Shown here piece after piece: positions 18,234 to 25,470 of a stretch of DNA of 64,000 bases. Position 1 is the first letter of the stretch. Every line of letters begins with the position of its first letter. The notes under the pieces were generated by a model. That model was not told where the DNA came from and did not search any database. It worked only from the letters and a program-made list of their open reading frames with translations. A program made the position numbers and the translations under genes. The DNA comes from CAZRUA01 sp964603125. GTDB lineage: Bacteria > Bacteroidota > Bacteroidia > B-17B0 > Aurantibacillaceae. The DNA is taken from positions 62,001 to 126,000 of the forward strand of contig CAZRUA010000001.1 of the NCBI GenBank assembly GCA_964603125.1, in the 5' to 3' direction.

Positions 18234-19706
18234 TTATAACTGCTTATTAATCCTCTCTCTAATCTCTGCCAAGCTTTGTTCCTTTACAATTTTTCCGTTT
18301 TCGAAAACAGTTTGTAGCAAACCTTGTTTTTCTTCTTCCCAAGTACATTGGTCTTTCATTACTAATGCACCATTTACTTCGGTAACTTGCATTAAGCCTT
18401 TAGCCGATTTTTTTGTACCATCGTCTGTTTTTGGATCTTTAAAAATATTACGAGCCTCACCATTAACCTCACCATAAGTTGCTTTCATTGCAAAGCCATA
18501 AGTATCGCGGGTTACATATTCATAGGTGTATGAACCAATACCTAACACAACATTAAATGAGGCAAATCCTTTTTCTTTTAATCCTTCTAAAATTGCCTTT
18601 TGTCTTTGCAAGGTTATACTATCTCCGTAGATTAATCCAATGTGCGAGTCTAATAGTTTAAAGCCTTTGTCAGTAATAGTGCCTCCAAATGTTTCCCACA
18701 TACACTCAATGGCACCTTTAAATTCAGGACTTCCGGGTGCCGCATCTTTATCACCAATAATTATTTTCACAGGGTCACCACTATCAGGGCGGATGACTAA
18801 TTTACCATTACGAGCTAAAATTTTTGTTTTAAGCTGAGGTAAAAACTCTGTAATTACTTTCCAAAAATCCCAAGTGTCGGATACAATAGATACTATTCCA
18901 TTAGGATATATTTTTTCTATTAAGCGTTCAAAAGTTGCTATTTCATTGTCTTTAGTTCCCATGCACATTACCGAGTGTTCAGTTGCAGGAACACTACCCC
19001 CAATTAATTCATTGTTCGAGTTAGCATTATAATACAATTCATGAAAATCAATTGCAGGAACAGTATCTGTTCCGTAAAATGAAAGTAAGTGACCAGCAGC
19101 ACTCATGCAAGCGTCTTCCATTCCACTCATTCCACGAAAACTAAAATCGTGTCCTTGCCAATACACAAAATCAATATTTGTTTCTCCAACAGTTTGCTTA
19201 GCAAATTCGTTAAATGTTCTAAGGTATTGAAAAGCTGTAGTTGCACTTGTAGATGGTTTCCATAATATAGCTGACATTAAAGATTCAAGGTAATTAGTTA
19301 ACCAAAAGAATTTAGGCTGTGTATTGTAAATAGTTACAACAGGTATTTTAGGCGATACAATCGTTCCTTCAGGCAAACCTTTTACCACTAAAGGTAAATA
19401 ACCTAAATCGTGTAACTCAGCAATGTGCTCAATAGGAATACTATCTTTTCCTAAAGCGTTGTCCATTCTTCTTTTGTAATCAGCAATTACTTTTTCTTTC
19501 GGCACTTGAAAGAAACCTTCATTCCATTGTTTGATTAAATATTCTTTTACAAAATATTGTAATCCAAAAAACACTAGCTTATCATTCTCAGCTAAGCGGG
19601 ATTTACGCGGTGTAAAATTTGAGTAAACTAATTCAGTTCCTTCAGGATACTGACGGCGGTGATCGGCTTTGTAAAAGTCAATCAACATTAAAGGGTTAAT
19701 TTTCAT
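18234..19706 (-). CDS. nadV: Nicotinamide phosphoribosyltransferase (NAMPT/NadV)
   Basis: The 490-residue protein has the full length of NAMPT. Expected reaction: nicotinamide + PRPP to NMN + PPi, the first step of nicotinamide salvage. Diagnostic positions are visible: Arg191 in SFRGMSGMEDA, Asp214 in YGTDTVPA, the catalytic-type His244 in VPATEHSV and Arg306/Asp308/Asp311 in IRPDSGDP. The N-terminal FYKADHRRQYPEGT matches the NAMPT family rather than nicotinate phosphoribosyltransferases. It is the last gene of the NAD block, downstream of nrtR and the Prs-like gene. The spacer to the upstream gene contains an inverted-repeat end. An alternative role is the phage NARP1-type nicotinamide ADP-ribose transferase (Namat), a homologue annotated under the same name. 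Confidence 0.9.
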   Translation of the reverse strand: MKINPLMLIDFYKADHRRQYPEGTELVYSNFTPRKSRLAENDKLVFFGLQYFVKEYLIKQWNEGFFQVPKEKVIADYKRRMDNALGKDSIPIEHIAELHDLGYLPLVVKGLPEGTIVSPKIPVVTIYNTQPKFFWLTNYLESLMSAILWKPSTSATTAFQYLRTFNEFAKQTVGETNIDFVYWQGHDFSFRGMSGMEDACMSAAGHLLSFYGTDTVPAIDFHELYYNANSNNELIGGSVPATEHSVMCMGTKDNEIATFERLIEKIYPNGIVSIVSDTWDFWKVITEFLPQLKTKILARNGKLVIRPDSGDPVKIIIGDKDAAPGSPEFKGAIECMWETFGGTITDKGFKLLDSHIGLIYGDSITLQRQKAILEGLKEKGFASFNVVLGIGSYTYEYVTRDTYGFAMKATYGEVNGEARNIFKDPKTDDGTKKSAKGLMQVTEVNGALVMKDQCTWEEEKQGLLQTVFENGKIVKEQSLAEIRERINKQL

Positions 19707-19740
19707 ATTATTTTATTTTTTAATTGGCATTTGTATTTTT

Positions 19741-20267
19741 ACCACCCGAGGCACCTAAGGGCACCCAGGTGAATATAGAATTATTCATCAGGTAATAGTT
19801 TGTATAAATCATTAACATAAGCTTTTTGTCCTTCTTTGGAAATGTTAGTGCAATTAAAGTTAAGTATTAAACCTTTAGGTGCATTTAAAAGTTTCATATA
19901 AGTTAATAGTTGTGCTTCATGAATTGGTATAATTGATTCAATCGCTTTCAATTCCACAACGAGTATGTTTTCAATGAATAAATCACAACGTAATTCGGCA
20001 TCAATTTGTAAACCTTTATAATCTATCGGAATTTTGAGCTCCGATTTAAAATTTAATTCTCTTTCTTTCAACTCATGTTCTAAACATTTATGGTAAACGC
20101 TTTCTAGTAGCCCAGGTCCCAAATTTTTATGAACTTCTATTGCAGCACCTGTAACTATATAGATTAGTTCTTTTAAAGCTTGCTTTGTTGTTATCATTTT
20201 ATAATCTACTCTTTTATCATAATTTACTTTGCATAATTCTTGGGTGCCCTCGGGTGCCTTGGGTGGT
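19741..20267. mobile_element. Putative minimal mobile element: inverted repeats around a GxxExxY gene
   Basis: The 27-bp ends 19741-19767 and 20241-20267 are inverted copies with 24 of 27 matching; all three differences are transitions. Each end has a CAC trinucleotide three times with the spacing CAC-N6-CAC-N7-CAC. Between them lies one intact gene, 19781-20197. No target-site duplication is obvious. The element separates nadV from the rest of its operon. There is no transposase, so any mobility would depend on the GxxExxY protein or on a factor elsewhere; this is inference. Confidence 0.55.
19781..20197 (-). CDS. GxxExxY protein (PD-(D/E)XK nuclease fold)
   Basis: The 138-residue protein has the family signature GAAIEVHKNLGPGLLESVY near residues 17-35, which gives the GxxExxY name (TIGR04256 family). 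The PD-(D/E)XK core can be read as Glu in LLESVY, Asp in RCDLFIEN near 81 and the ELK triad in VVELKAIE near 91, with a following Gln in HEAQLLTYMKLL. Length is normal and the frame intact. The role of the family is not established. Here the gene is enclosed by 27-bp inverted repeats, suggesting that it is the cargo or the processing enzyme of a small mobile element. It interrupts the NAD operon in the same orientation as its neighbours. Confidence 0.88.
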   Translation of the reverse strand: MITTKQALKELIYIVTGAAIEVHKNLGPGLLESVYHKCLEHELKERELNFKSELKIPIDYKGLQIDAELRCDLFIENILVVELKAIESIIPIHEAQLLTYMKLLNAPKGLILNFNCTNISKEGQKAYVNDLYKLLPDE

Positions 20268-20280
20268 TTAACTATTTTTT

Positions 20281-20751
20281 CTAAACATTTTTTACTTCTT
20301 CAACAATACTTTGTACTAAATCAGGCAAGCCACTCATCTGTTTAATTCTATATCTCTCACAAACAATATCCACATTTCCTTTTCTCCAAAATCCATCTGG
20401 GCAGCAGACTATCAGTTTTCCGCTGTTTGCAAACAAACCTAATTCTAACATACTAACAGGGGATTTGGTCTGTGGTGAAAAGTAAAAGACGATTAAGTTT
20501 GCTTTTTCTAAACCATCAAGTTCCCAGCTAACCTGCTCATGAAATGGTTTATTTTCCTTTTCTTGTTTCCAGTTTGAATCCCAATCATCCCTTCGAGGAT
20601 TTAAAATACAAATATTTTCATGAGTAGAAAGAGCTAGTTCTATTTTTTCTTGCCAATTTTCGGCCATACCCATTTCTATAGAACCTGCAAGAAATATAGA
20701 AAACTTACTTTGTATATCAGACAGACTATGTGGTGGTTTTATTATCTGCAT
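20281..20751 (-). CDS. Nucleoside 2-deoxyribosyltransferase-like protein
   Basis: The 156-residue protein shows the Nuc_deoxyri_tr2 pattern: FLAGSIEMGMAENWQ near residue 18, LNPRRDDWD near 50, SWELDGLEKANLIVFYF near 75 and a SMLELGLFA segment with the probable catalytic Glu near 103. The superfamily cleaves or transfers N-glycosidic bonds of nucleosides or nucleotides; members without a known substrate are common. Its start overlaps the end of the DUF4291 gene by 10 bases, implying translational coupling. In an operon with NadV and KptA, an NAD-, NMN- or ADP-ribose-type substrate is a reasonable but unproven guess. Confidence 0.75.
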   Translation of the reverse strand: MQIIKPPHSLSDIQSKFSIFLAGSIEMGMAENWQEKIELALSTHENICILNPRRDDWDSNWKQEKENKPFHEQVSWELDGLEKANLIVFYFSPQTKSPVSMLELGLFANSGKLIVCCPDGFWRKGNVDIVCERYRIKQMSGLPDLVQSIVEEVKNV

Positions 20752-21377
20752 ATTCCTATACGTTTATTTACAGTTTCATTTTTTATACTGACTATTTCTT
20801 CGAAAGGAATATTTAAGTCGTCTGTATTGCCTGATTGAACTTTAGCATATTCAGTTTTTACAAAATCAGTAACATCATCAATTTTTATTATCCATTCTGT
20901 ACAAAACTTTTTTAGAATAGAACCTTTTAGGCCTAATTGAATAGCTTTCCTTTCTTGCTTTTTTCCAAAGGGGTCATGATCTGGATCCCACTGCAGTCTT
21001 ACTTCAGTTCTTTCTAGTTCATATTTCCAATCTTCATGCGTTGTATACAATTCAGAATCATAGGAAGAAATAGTGGCTTGACTCAATATGGTTTGGAAGT
21101 TTTCCAACGAAATGGTTATTGCCAATATTTTTTGTTGATGTTCTTTGCTTGCCCATCCTGCTCGATACATCATCCACAGGAAGCCTGGTTTAATCCAAGA
21201 CATTCGTGTAAAGCTGTAATGATCTCCTCCAAATTTCTGATTCAAAATGGCATAAGAGGCAATATTAGGATTGAAGGCTTGGTATACTATGAAATTGTTT
21301 CCATCTATTTGCCCAATGATTTGTTTGCCAGTTTTCGGTAAGCGTTTTATTTGTTCTGTATATTTTTCTAATTTCAT
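20742..21377 (-). CDS. DUF4291 family protein
   Basis: The 211-residue protein has the DUF4291 core: YQAFNPNIASYAI near residue 32, FTRMSWIKPGFLWMMYRAGWA near 55-75, VRLQWDPDHDPFG near 125-137 and a following RKAIQLGL segment. The family's biochemical role is unknown to me; its pattern of conserved Arg, Trp, His and Asp suggests an enzyme. It overlaps the deoxyribosyltransferase-like gene by 10 bases and follows the phosphoesterase by 15 bases, so it is translated from the same mRNA as KptA-linked genes. Association with NAD metabolism is inferred from context only. Confidence 0.8.
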   Translation of the reverse strand: MKLEKYTEQIKRLPKTGKQIIGQIDGNNFIVYQAFNPNIASYAILNQKFGGDHYSFTRMSWIKPGFLWMMYRAGWASKEHQQKILAITISLENFQTILSQATISSYDSELYTTHEDWKYELERTEVRLQWDPDHDPFGKKQERKAIQLGLKGSILKKFCTEWIIKIDDVTDFVKTEYAKVQSGNTDDLNIPFEEIVSIKNETVNKRIGICR

Positions 21378-21392
21378 TCTAATTTTAATTTT

Positions 21393-22130
21393 TTAATCTT
21401 TATTTCTTCCTTTTTCATCAGGATAGAGCAATTGTACACTATCGCTTTGCCAGAATTGTTTTGTGCTTGCATCTAAAACACTTAATTTTCCTGTAAAGGC
21501 GGCTCCCGTATCTATATTCCAAAGGTTAATTAAATTCCATGGTGTATCTACGCCGTAATGTATAGTGGGTGTATGACCAATAAAAATCTCATTAAATTTA
21601 TTTAACCTTTTTGGAAAATAAACAGAGTCACGGCTAATGGTTTTATCCATGCATACAACCATTTCCCACAATGTTCTATCCCAATTATAGTTAGACTCGT
21701 ATTTCTCAGATTGTGGACCTTGCATGGATGTAAAACCCGCATGAATAAAAAGATTGTTATCCTCATCATGATGGTAGTTTTTCATTCTTTGAAAGAAGTT
21801 TAAATGGTCTTCTTGCTCTTCTTTGCTTGAGCCAACATAACTATCAATCGTTTCTTTACCACCATTAAACAACCAAACATTTTCAGATTTTCCATTCATC
21901 AACCATTCCTCGCACCAAATATCATGATTACCTTTAATGAAAACGCAAGTGTTGGTCTTTTCTAATTCTATTAAATAATCAATTACTTGTTTGGATTGAC
22001 TCCAGCCATCTACATAATCTCCTAAAAATATCAGTGTATCGTTGCTTGTTACTTCAGCGCGTTCCAACACTTGTTGCAAAGCTAAATAAGCACCATGTAT
22101 ATCTCCTATTATAAGTTTTCTGCTTTTCAT
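21393..22130 (-). CDS. PPP-family metallophosphoesterase
   Basis: The 245-residue protein contains the full metal-binding set of PPP-type phosphatases: GDIHG near residue 8, GDYVDG near 37, GNHD near 66, HAG near 131 and GHT near 184. The small size and absence of a membrane segment resemble bacterial diadenosine-tetraphosphatase/PrpE-type or protein Ser/Thr phosphatases. It lies 3 bases downstream of kptA. One attractive role is removal of phosphates from ADP-ribose phosphates or RNA ends produced by KptA, but the sequence does not decide between that and a protein or Ap4A substrate. Confidence 0.82.
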   Translation of the reverse strand: MKSRKLIIGDIHGAYLALQQVLERAEVTSNDTLIFLGDYVDGWSQSKQVIDYLIELEKTNTCVFIKGNHDIWCEEWLMNGKSENVWLFNGGKETIDSYVGSSKEEQEDHLNFFQRMKNYHHDEDNNLFIHAGFTSMQGPQSEKYESNYNWDRTLWEMVVCMDKTISRDSVYFPKRLNKFNEIFIGHTPTIHYGVDTPWNLINLWNIDTGAAFTGKLSVLDASTKQFWQSDSVQLLYPDEKGRNKD

Positions 22131-22133
22131 GAT

Positions 22134-22670
22134 TTAAAATTCAATGTATTTTGTTGGTACTTCATCACACAGCCAAACTCCGTTTTTTGAGAAATAGAAT
22201 TTATAACCTTCCTTAAACATTTTATTTGCTTGTACTTTTAGTATTATCGCTTTTCCGCGACGGCTTCCAACTTTAACAGCCGTTTCTAAATCTTTACTTA
22301 AGTGTACATGTAAGCGTTGCATTTTTTGCAATCCGGTTGCTTTAATGCTGTCTAAAAATTTCTCCACTGTTCCATGAAATAAATATTCTGGTGGTTCAAG
22401 TTCGTCAAACTCAACATCTACTTCTATTGTGTGGCCTTGATTTGCACGTATTAAAGTTAAATCATCATTAAATGTAAATCTCTTTTTATCATTGGTATCA
22501 ACAACTTCCTTTAGAATATCTAAGTTGATTGTTTTTCCACGTTTTTTGCACTTGGTGATTAATTCTTCTACATTTACCCAACCATGTTCATCCATGGCTA
22601 TTCCTATTTCTTCTGGCTTGTGGCGTAGCACTAAGCTCAAAAATTTACTTATGTTTTTTAAATCTTTCAT
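22134..22670 (-). CDS. kptA: RNA 2'-phosphotransferase KptA/Tpt1
   Basis: With the ATG at 22670 (MKDLKNISKFLSLVLRHKP) the protein has 178 residues, normal for the family. A longer frame to 22727 would translate part of the inverted-repeat element upstream and is rejected. Tpt1 residues are present: Arg16-His17 in LRHKP, Arg64 in DKKRFTF and Arg138 in GSRRGKAI; HG in LFHGT (His99) and HVHLS are also conserved. The enzyme moves an internal RNA 2'-phosphate to NAD+, giving repaired RNA, ADP-ribose 1'',2''-cyclic phosphate and nicotinamide. It is co-oriented with the NadV and Prs-like genes, which would recycle nicotinamide. Confidence 0.92.
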   Translation of the reverse strand: MKDLKNISKFLSLVLRHKPEEIGIAMDEHGWVNVEELITKCKKRGKTINLDILKEVVDTNDKKRFTFNDDLTLIRANQGHTIEVDVEFDELEPPEYLFHGTVEKFLDSIKATGLQKMQRLHVHLSKDLETAVKVGSRRGKAIILKVQANKMFKEGYKFYFSKNGVWLCDEVPTKYIEF

Positions 22671-22687
22671 TTTTTTTGTTTTTTTGG

Positions 22688-22892
22688 AAACACATAAGGC
22701 ACATAAAAACACAGAGACTTTCCGCAAAATCTATTTGCGGATTATCTTTCGATTAAATCCTTTTATGTTTCTCTTGTGTTTCATTCCTTATTACTATTTG
22801 TTTTAATATTACGTCGATTACTCTTTAGTGTAAAGTTTCGTTAATTCGAACATTACTTTGAGCTTTTGTGTACTTATGTGCTTTATGTGTTT
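22688..22892. mobile_element. Putative non-autonomous inverted-repeat element (205 bp)
   Basis: The 25-bp ends 22688-22712 and 22868-22892 are inverted copies with 22 of 25 matching. CAC occurs three times at CAC-N6-CAC-N7-CAC spacing, exactly as in the element at 19741-20267, although the other bases differ. The interior has no convincing gene and contains a small hairpin (CCGCAAA/TTTGCGG, 22722-22740). It fills the gap between the Prs-like gene and kptA. It looks like a MITE-type relative of the GxxExxY element. Confidence 0.5.
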
Positions 22893-22902
22893 CAATAGTG
22901 CG

Positions 22903-23724
22903 CTAAAATAAATTATACTGTTTAAAAAATTCATTTTGTTCTCTTGTTGAGATTGAGTTTGAACTACAAACATTTTTAAATCCAGCTTCTTTTAATCTAT
23001 CTATAGCATTATGACTAAATATTCCGTGAGAAGCAACAAAATATAAATCACCTGCATTTTTTTCTTTTAAGGCTTTTGCTAACTCTATAAATGTTCTACC
23101 TCCATCGCAAATGTCATCGATAATTATGCAGGATTGCCCTTTTAAATCATCTGTGTTTACATCGCTTTTTATAATTTGCCCTGTTGCTAAATCTCTAATT
23201 TTAATGCCTGTTGCTATGTTTTTCTTATACTCGAGTTTTTGAGCTAGCTTATCCACTTTTTTATAAGCCCCTAAATCAGGGGATACTAAAACGTAATCTT
23301 TTAAATTAAGTTCTTTCAAAAAGTATTTTACCATTTCATGATTAACAATGTTTTGACAGTTATCTAAAAGAGCTACTGAAACTTCACTGTGTGCGTCAAA
23401 TACTATAACCTTATTCAGCTTTAAAGCATTAATGATGTTTGCAAATACTTTTATAGAAAGAGGTTCTCCCGGTACCATAACTCTATCTTGTCGTGCATAA
23501 GGAATGTAAGGAATAAATACTTCAATGTAATTTACATACATATTTCTTAATGCATCAACTGTTAAGCATAGATTCATAACATCATCAGAATTATTTAAGC
23601 GCGTGTTTATTCTGATTCTATCGTTTTCATTAAAATCGCCATGTAATTTAACGTGACACTCGCCACCAGCAAATTTTTTAAGCTCAACGATTTCGTTCGA
23701 TTCAAATAGGTTTAATGTTTTCAT
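22903..23724 (-). CDS. prs: Short ribose-phosphate pyrophosphokinase-like protein
   Basis: The 273-residue protein has the two phosphoribosyltransferase-fold halves of PRPP synthetase. Motifs: FAGGECHVKL near residue 18, PYARQDRVMVPGEPLS near 76-91, FDAHSE near 109 and the PRPP loop IIDDICDGGRTF near 199. Canonical Prs has about 315 residues, and the usual 'FDLHA' and 'DTAGT' motifs are altered here. It therefore belongs to the divergent short form often found in phages and NAD-salvage operons beside NadV. Expected reaction: ribose-5-phosphate + ATP to PRPP + AMP. The phage NARP1 enzyme Adps is annotated the same way but pyrophosphorylates ADP-ribose. It lies 71 bases downstream of nrtR. Confidence 0.82.
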   Translation of the reverse strand: MKTLNLFESNEIVELKKFAGGECHVKLHGDFNENDRIRINTRLNNSDDVMNLCLTVDALRNMYVNYIEVFIPYIPYARQDRVMVPGEPLSIKVFANIINALKLNKVIVFDAHSEVSVALLDNCQNIVNHEMVKYFLKELNLKDYVLVSPDLGAYKKVDKLAQKLEYKKNIATGIKIRDLATGQIIKSDVNTDDLKGQSCIIIDDICDGGRTFIELAKALKEKNAGDLYFVASHGIFSHNAIDRLKEAGFKNVCSSNSISTREQNEFFKQYNLF

Positions 23725-23795
23725 AGTTTGTATTTATTTTAATTAATAGTTTGGTCCTTGATTCTGTTGAAACTGATATTGTAAATATTATTAAT

Positions 23796-24497
23796 TTATA
23801 GTTCAAAGTGAAATCCTTTTTGTGTTAATTGTTTGTAAGCCTTACTATCAAAGCTATAATAGCGAGCAGCTTTTCGTGCAACATTTTTCTCTTTCTCATC
23901 AAGTTCTTTTAGTAATCCCATTCCTAGTATTTTTTTTCTAAAGTTTCGCTTATCAATAGTTGTTTCTAGAATGGATTCATATAAAGTTTGTAGTTGCGAA
24001 AGTGTAAATTTTTCATCCAGCAATTCAAAACCAATTGGTTGATAGCTAACTTTACCTTTTAAACGTTGTACAGCCATTTTAACAATTTTTGAATGATCAA
24101 AAGCAAGTTTTGGAAGCTTGGATAATTCAAACCATTCTGCTTTAATAGTGTCACGGCCAGCCACTAATTCATATTGACTTTTATGTATTAAAGCAAAATA
24201 ACTTACTGTAACGATTCTCTCACGTGGGTCACGATCTAAGTCACTAAATGTATAAAGCTGTTCAATAAATATATTTTTTAGTCCGGCTTTTTCATTTAAA
24301 ATCCTTTTTGCACAATCTTCTGTTGTCTCATCCATAAACACAAAACCTCCAGGTAGCGCCCATTTGTTTTTGAAAGGTTCTTTTTCTCTTTCTAAAAGTA
24401 ACACCTTTAGTTCACCTCCATCAAAACCAAACAAAACACAGTCACTTGCTAGTGCAGGTCTTGGATACTCGTATTTATGTTTTTTATCTTTGCCCAT
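23796..24497 (-). CDS. nrtR: NrtR-type Nudix transcriptional regulator
   Basis: The 233-residue protein joins an N-terminal Nudix domain (about 15-145) to a C-terminal winged-helix part (about 150-233, with LDEKFTLSQLQTLYE and RNFRKKILGMG), the layout of NrtR. The Nudix box begins GFVFMDE and continues RILNEKAGL; two of the catalytic acidic positions of REUxEE are Ile and Lys, fitting a sensor that binds ADP-ribose rather than hydrolysing it. NrtR regulators repress NAD biosynthesis or salvage genes and are released by ADP-ribose. Here it heads the block ending with NadV, and two palindromes flank its own promoter, implying autoregulation. Confidence 0.88.
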   Translation of the reverse strand: MGKDKKHKYEYPRPALASDCVLFGFDGGELKVLLLEREKEPFKNKWALPGGFVFMDETTEDCAKRILNEKAGLKNIFIEQLYTFSDLDRDPRERIVTVSYFALIHKSQYELVAGRDTIKAEWFELSKLPKLAFDHSKIVKMAVQRLKGKVSYQPIGFELLDEKFTLSQLQTLYESILETTIDKRNFRKKILGMGLLKELDEKEKNVARKAARYYSFDSKAYKQLTQKGFHFEL

Positions 24498-24503
24498 ATC
24501 TAA

Positions 24504-24518
24504 GTGTAATATTTACAC
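24504..24518. promoter_or_regulatory. Candidate NrtR operator 1
   Basis: GTGTAATATTTACAC is a palindrome (GTGTAA-TAT-TTACAC) 6 bases before the nrtR start codon. It shares one base with the -7 box on the minus strand and would cover the transcription start, so a bound repressor would block initiation. Confidence 0.7.
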
Positions 24519-24551
24519 AAAGATAAAAAGAAAAAGTAAATACGAATCAAA
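24518..24551 (-). promoter_or_regulatory. nrtR promoter
   Basis: On the minus strand, TTTG (24548-24551) and TATCTTTG (24518-24525) are separated by 22 bases, within the long end of Bacteroidota spacing. The promoter is sandwiched between two operator-like palindromes. Confidence 0.55.
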
Positions 24552-24555
24552 CAAA

Positions 24556-24570
24556 GTGTTAATTTTACAC
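24556..24570. promoter_or_regulatory. Candidate NrtR operator 2
   Basis: GTGTTAATTTTACAC matches operator 1 in both outer half-sites (GTGT...TTACAC, one internal mismatch). Its centre is 52 bases from that of operator 1, about five helical turns, so two dimers would lie on the same DNA face. Confidence 0.65.
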
Positions 24571-24618
24571 TTAGATAGATTAAAACATTGATAATCAGAA
24601 ATATAAAATTCTAAAATA

Positions 24619-25470
24619 TTAAGCGTAGGCGAGAAAATTTGGGTTTTCTAAATTCTCTTTGTTGTAAATTAACGGAGTATTTGTTTCGAGTTGAACAATT
24701 TTACCTCCCGCTTGCTCAACTATGCATTGTCCTGCGCAGGTATCCCATTCCATGGTTCGACCGTAACGGGGATAAGCATTAGCTTTGCCTTCAGCAATCC
24801 AACACATTTTAATACTGCTTCCTGTATAAACAATATCAACTTCTTTATACTCACGTTTTTTATTTTCAATAAATTGATAAGTTTCAGAACTAAGGTGTGA
24901 ACGGCTTGCAACTACAGTGTATTTATTGGGTTTGTTTTGAAGTGGTAGTTGTTGTGAAACTTTTATTAAATCATGTAAATTTAAATTCATTTCGGAATTT
25001 AGCATTTCTAGAACAACATGTTTATCAGTTTTAAATGAGCCAATGCCTTTTGCTGCAAAATATAAATCTTTAAAAACTGGTGAGTATATAACTCCAATCA
25101 AAGGCATTCCGTTTTCTACTAAACCAATATTAACTGTAAACTCACCATTGCGTTTAACAAATTCTTTGGTACCATCTAATGGGTCAATAATCCAAGCATG
25201 ATGATAAGATTTGCGAATGGAATATTTAGAATTTTCTCCTTCTTCGGAAATACAAGGAATATTAGTTTCTTCTAATAATTTTAAGATGATAGCATTAGCT
25301 CTCTTATCCGCTTCGGTTACAGGTGTGTCATCACTTTTTGTTATAACAGTAAAACTAGTTTCGTAAACAGATAAAATTTCTTTGCCCGCTTCAAAAGAAG
25401 CATGAATAGCAAGCTCGAGTAATTTGTGAAGATTTAAATCCGAATTAATATTTTGCTCCACCAATACCAA
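24619..25470 (-). CDS. cysQ: 3'(2'),5'-bisphosphate nucleotidase CysQ
   Basis: The 283-residue inositol-monophosphatase-fold protein carries the Li+-sensitive phosphatase motifs: SEEGE (Glu76/77), DPLDGTKEF (Asp96, Asp99) and WDTCAGQ near 230. CysQ hydrolyses 3'-phosphoadenosine 5'-phosphate (PAP) to AMP in sulfate assimilation and protects exoribonucleases from PAP inhibition. No ATG exists near the start: TTG at 25470 or GTG at 25461 must serve, and both overlap the end of the upstream aldehyde dehydrogenase-like gene, suggesting translational coupling. The next gene downstream, nrtR, has its own promoter. Confidence 0.9.
   Translation of the reverse strand: MVLVEQNINSDLNLHKLLELAIHASFEAGKEILSVYETSFTVITKSDDTPVTEADKRANAIILKLLEETNIPCISEEGENSKYSIRKSYHHAWIIDPLDGTKEFVKRNGEFTVNIGLVENGMPLIGVIYSPVFKDLYFAAKGIGSFKTDKHVVLEMLNSEMNLNLHDLIKVSQQLPLQNKPNKYTVVASRSHLSSETYQFIENKKREYKEVDIVYTGSSIKMCWIAEGKANAYPRYGRTMEWDTCAGQCIVEQAGGKIVQLETNTPLIYNKENLENPNFLAYA

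Noticed and set aside
22671..22727. Longer start for kptA
   Set aside because: The extra residues are a translation of the inverted-repeat element; the family begins at MKDLKN.
18234..24497. Calling the NAD block a proven phage-defence or anti-defence island
   Set aside because: No toxin, nuclease-effector or phage gene is adjacent; a salvage/repair operon explains the content, so the NARP1 idea is kept only as a hypothesis.
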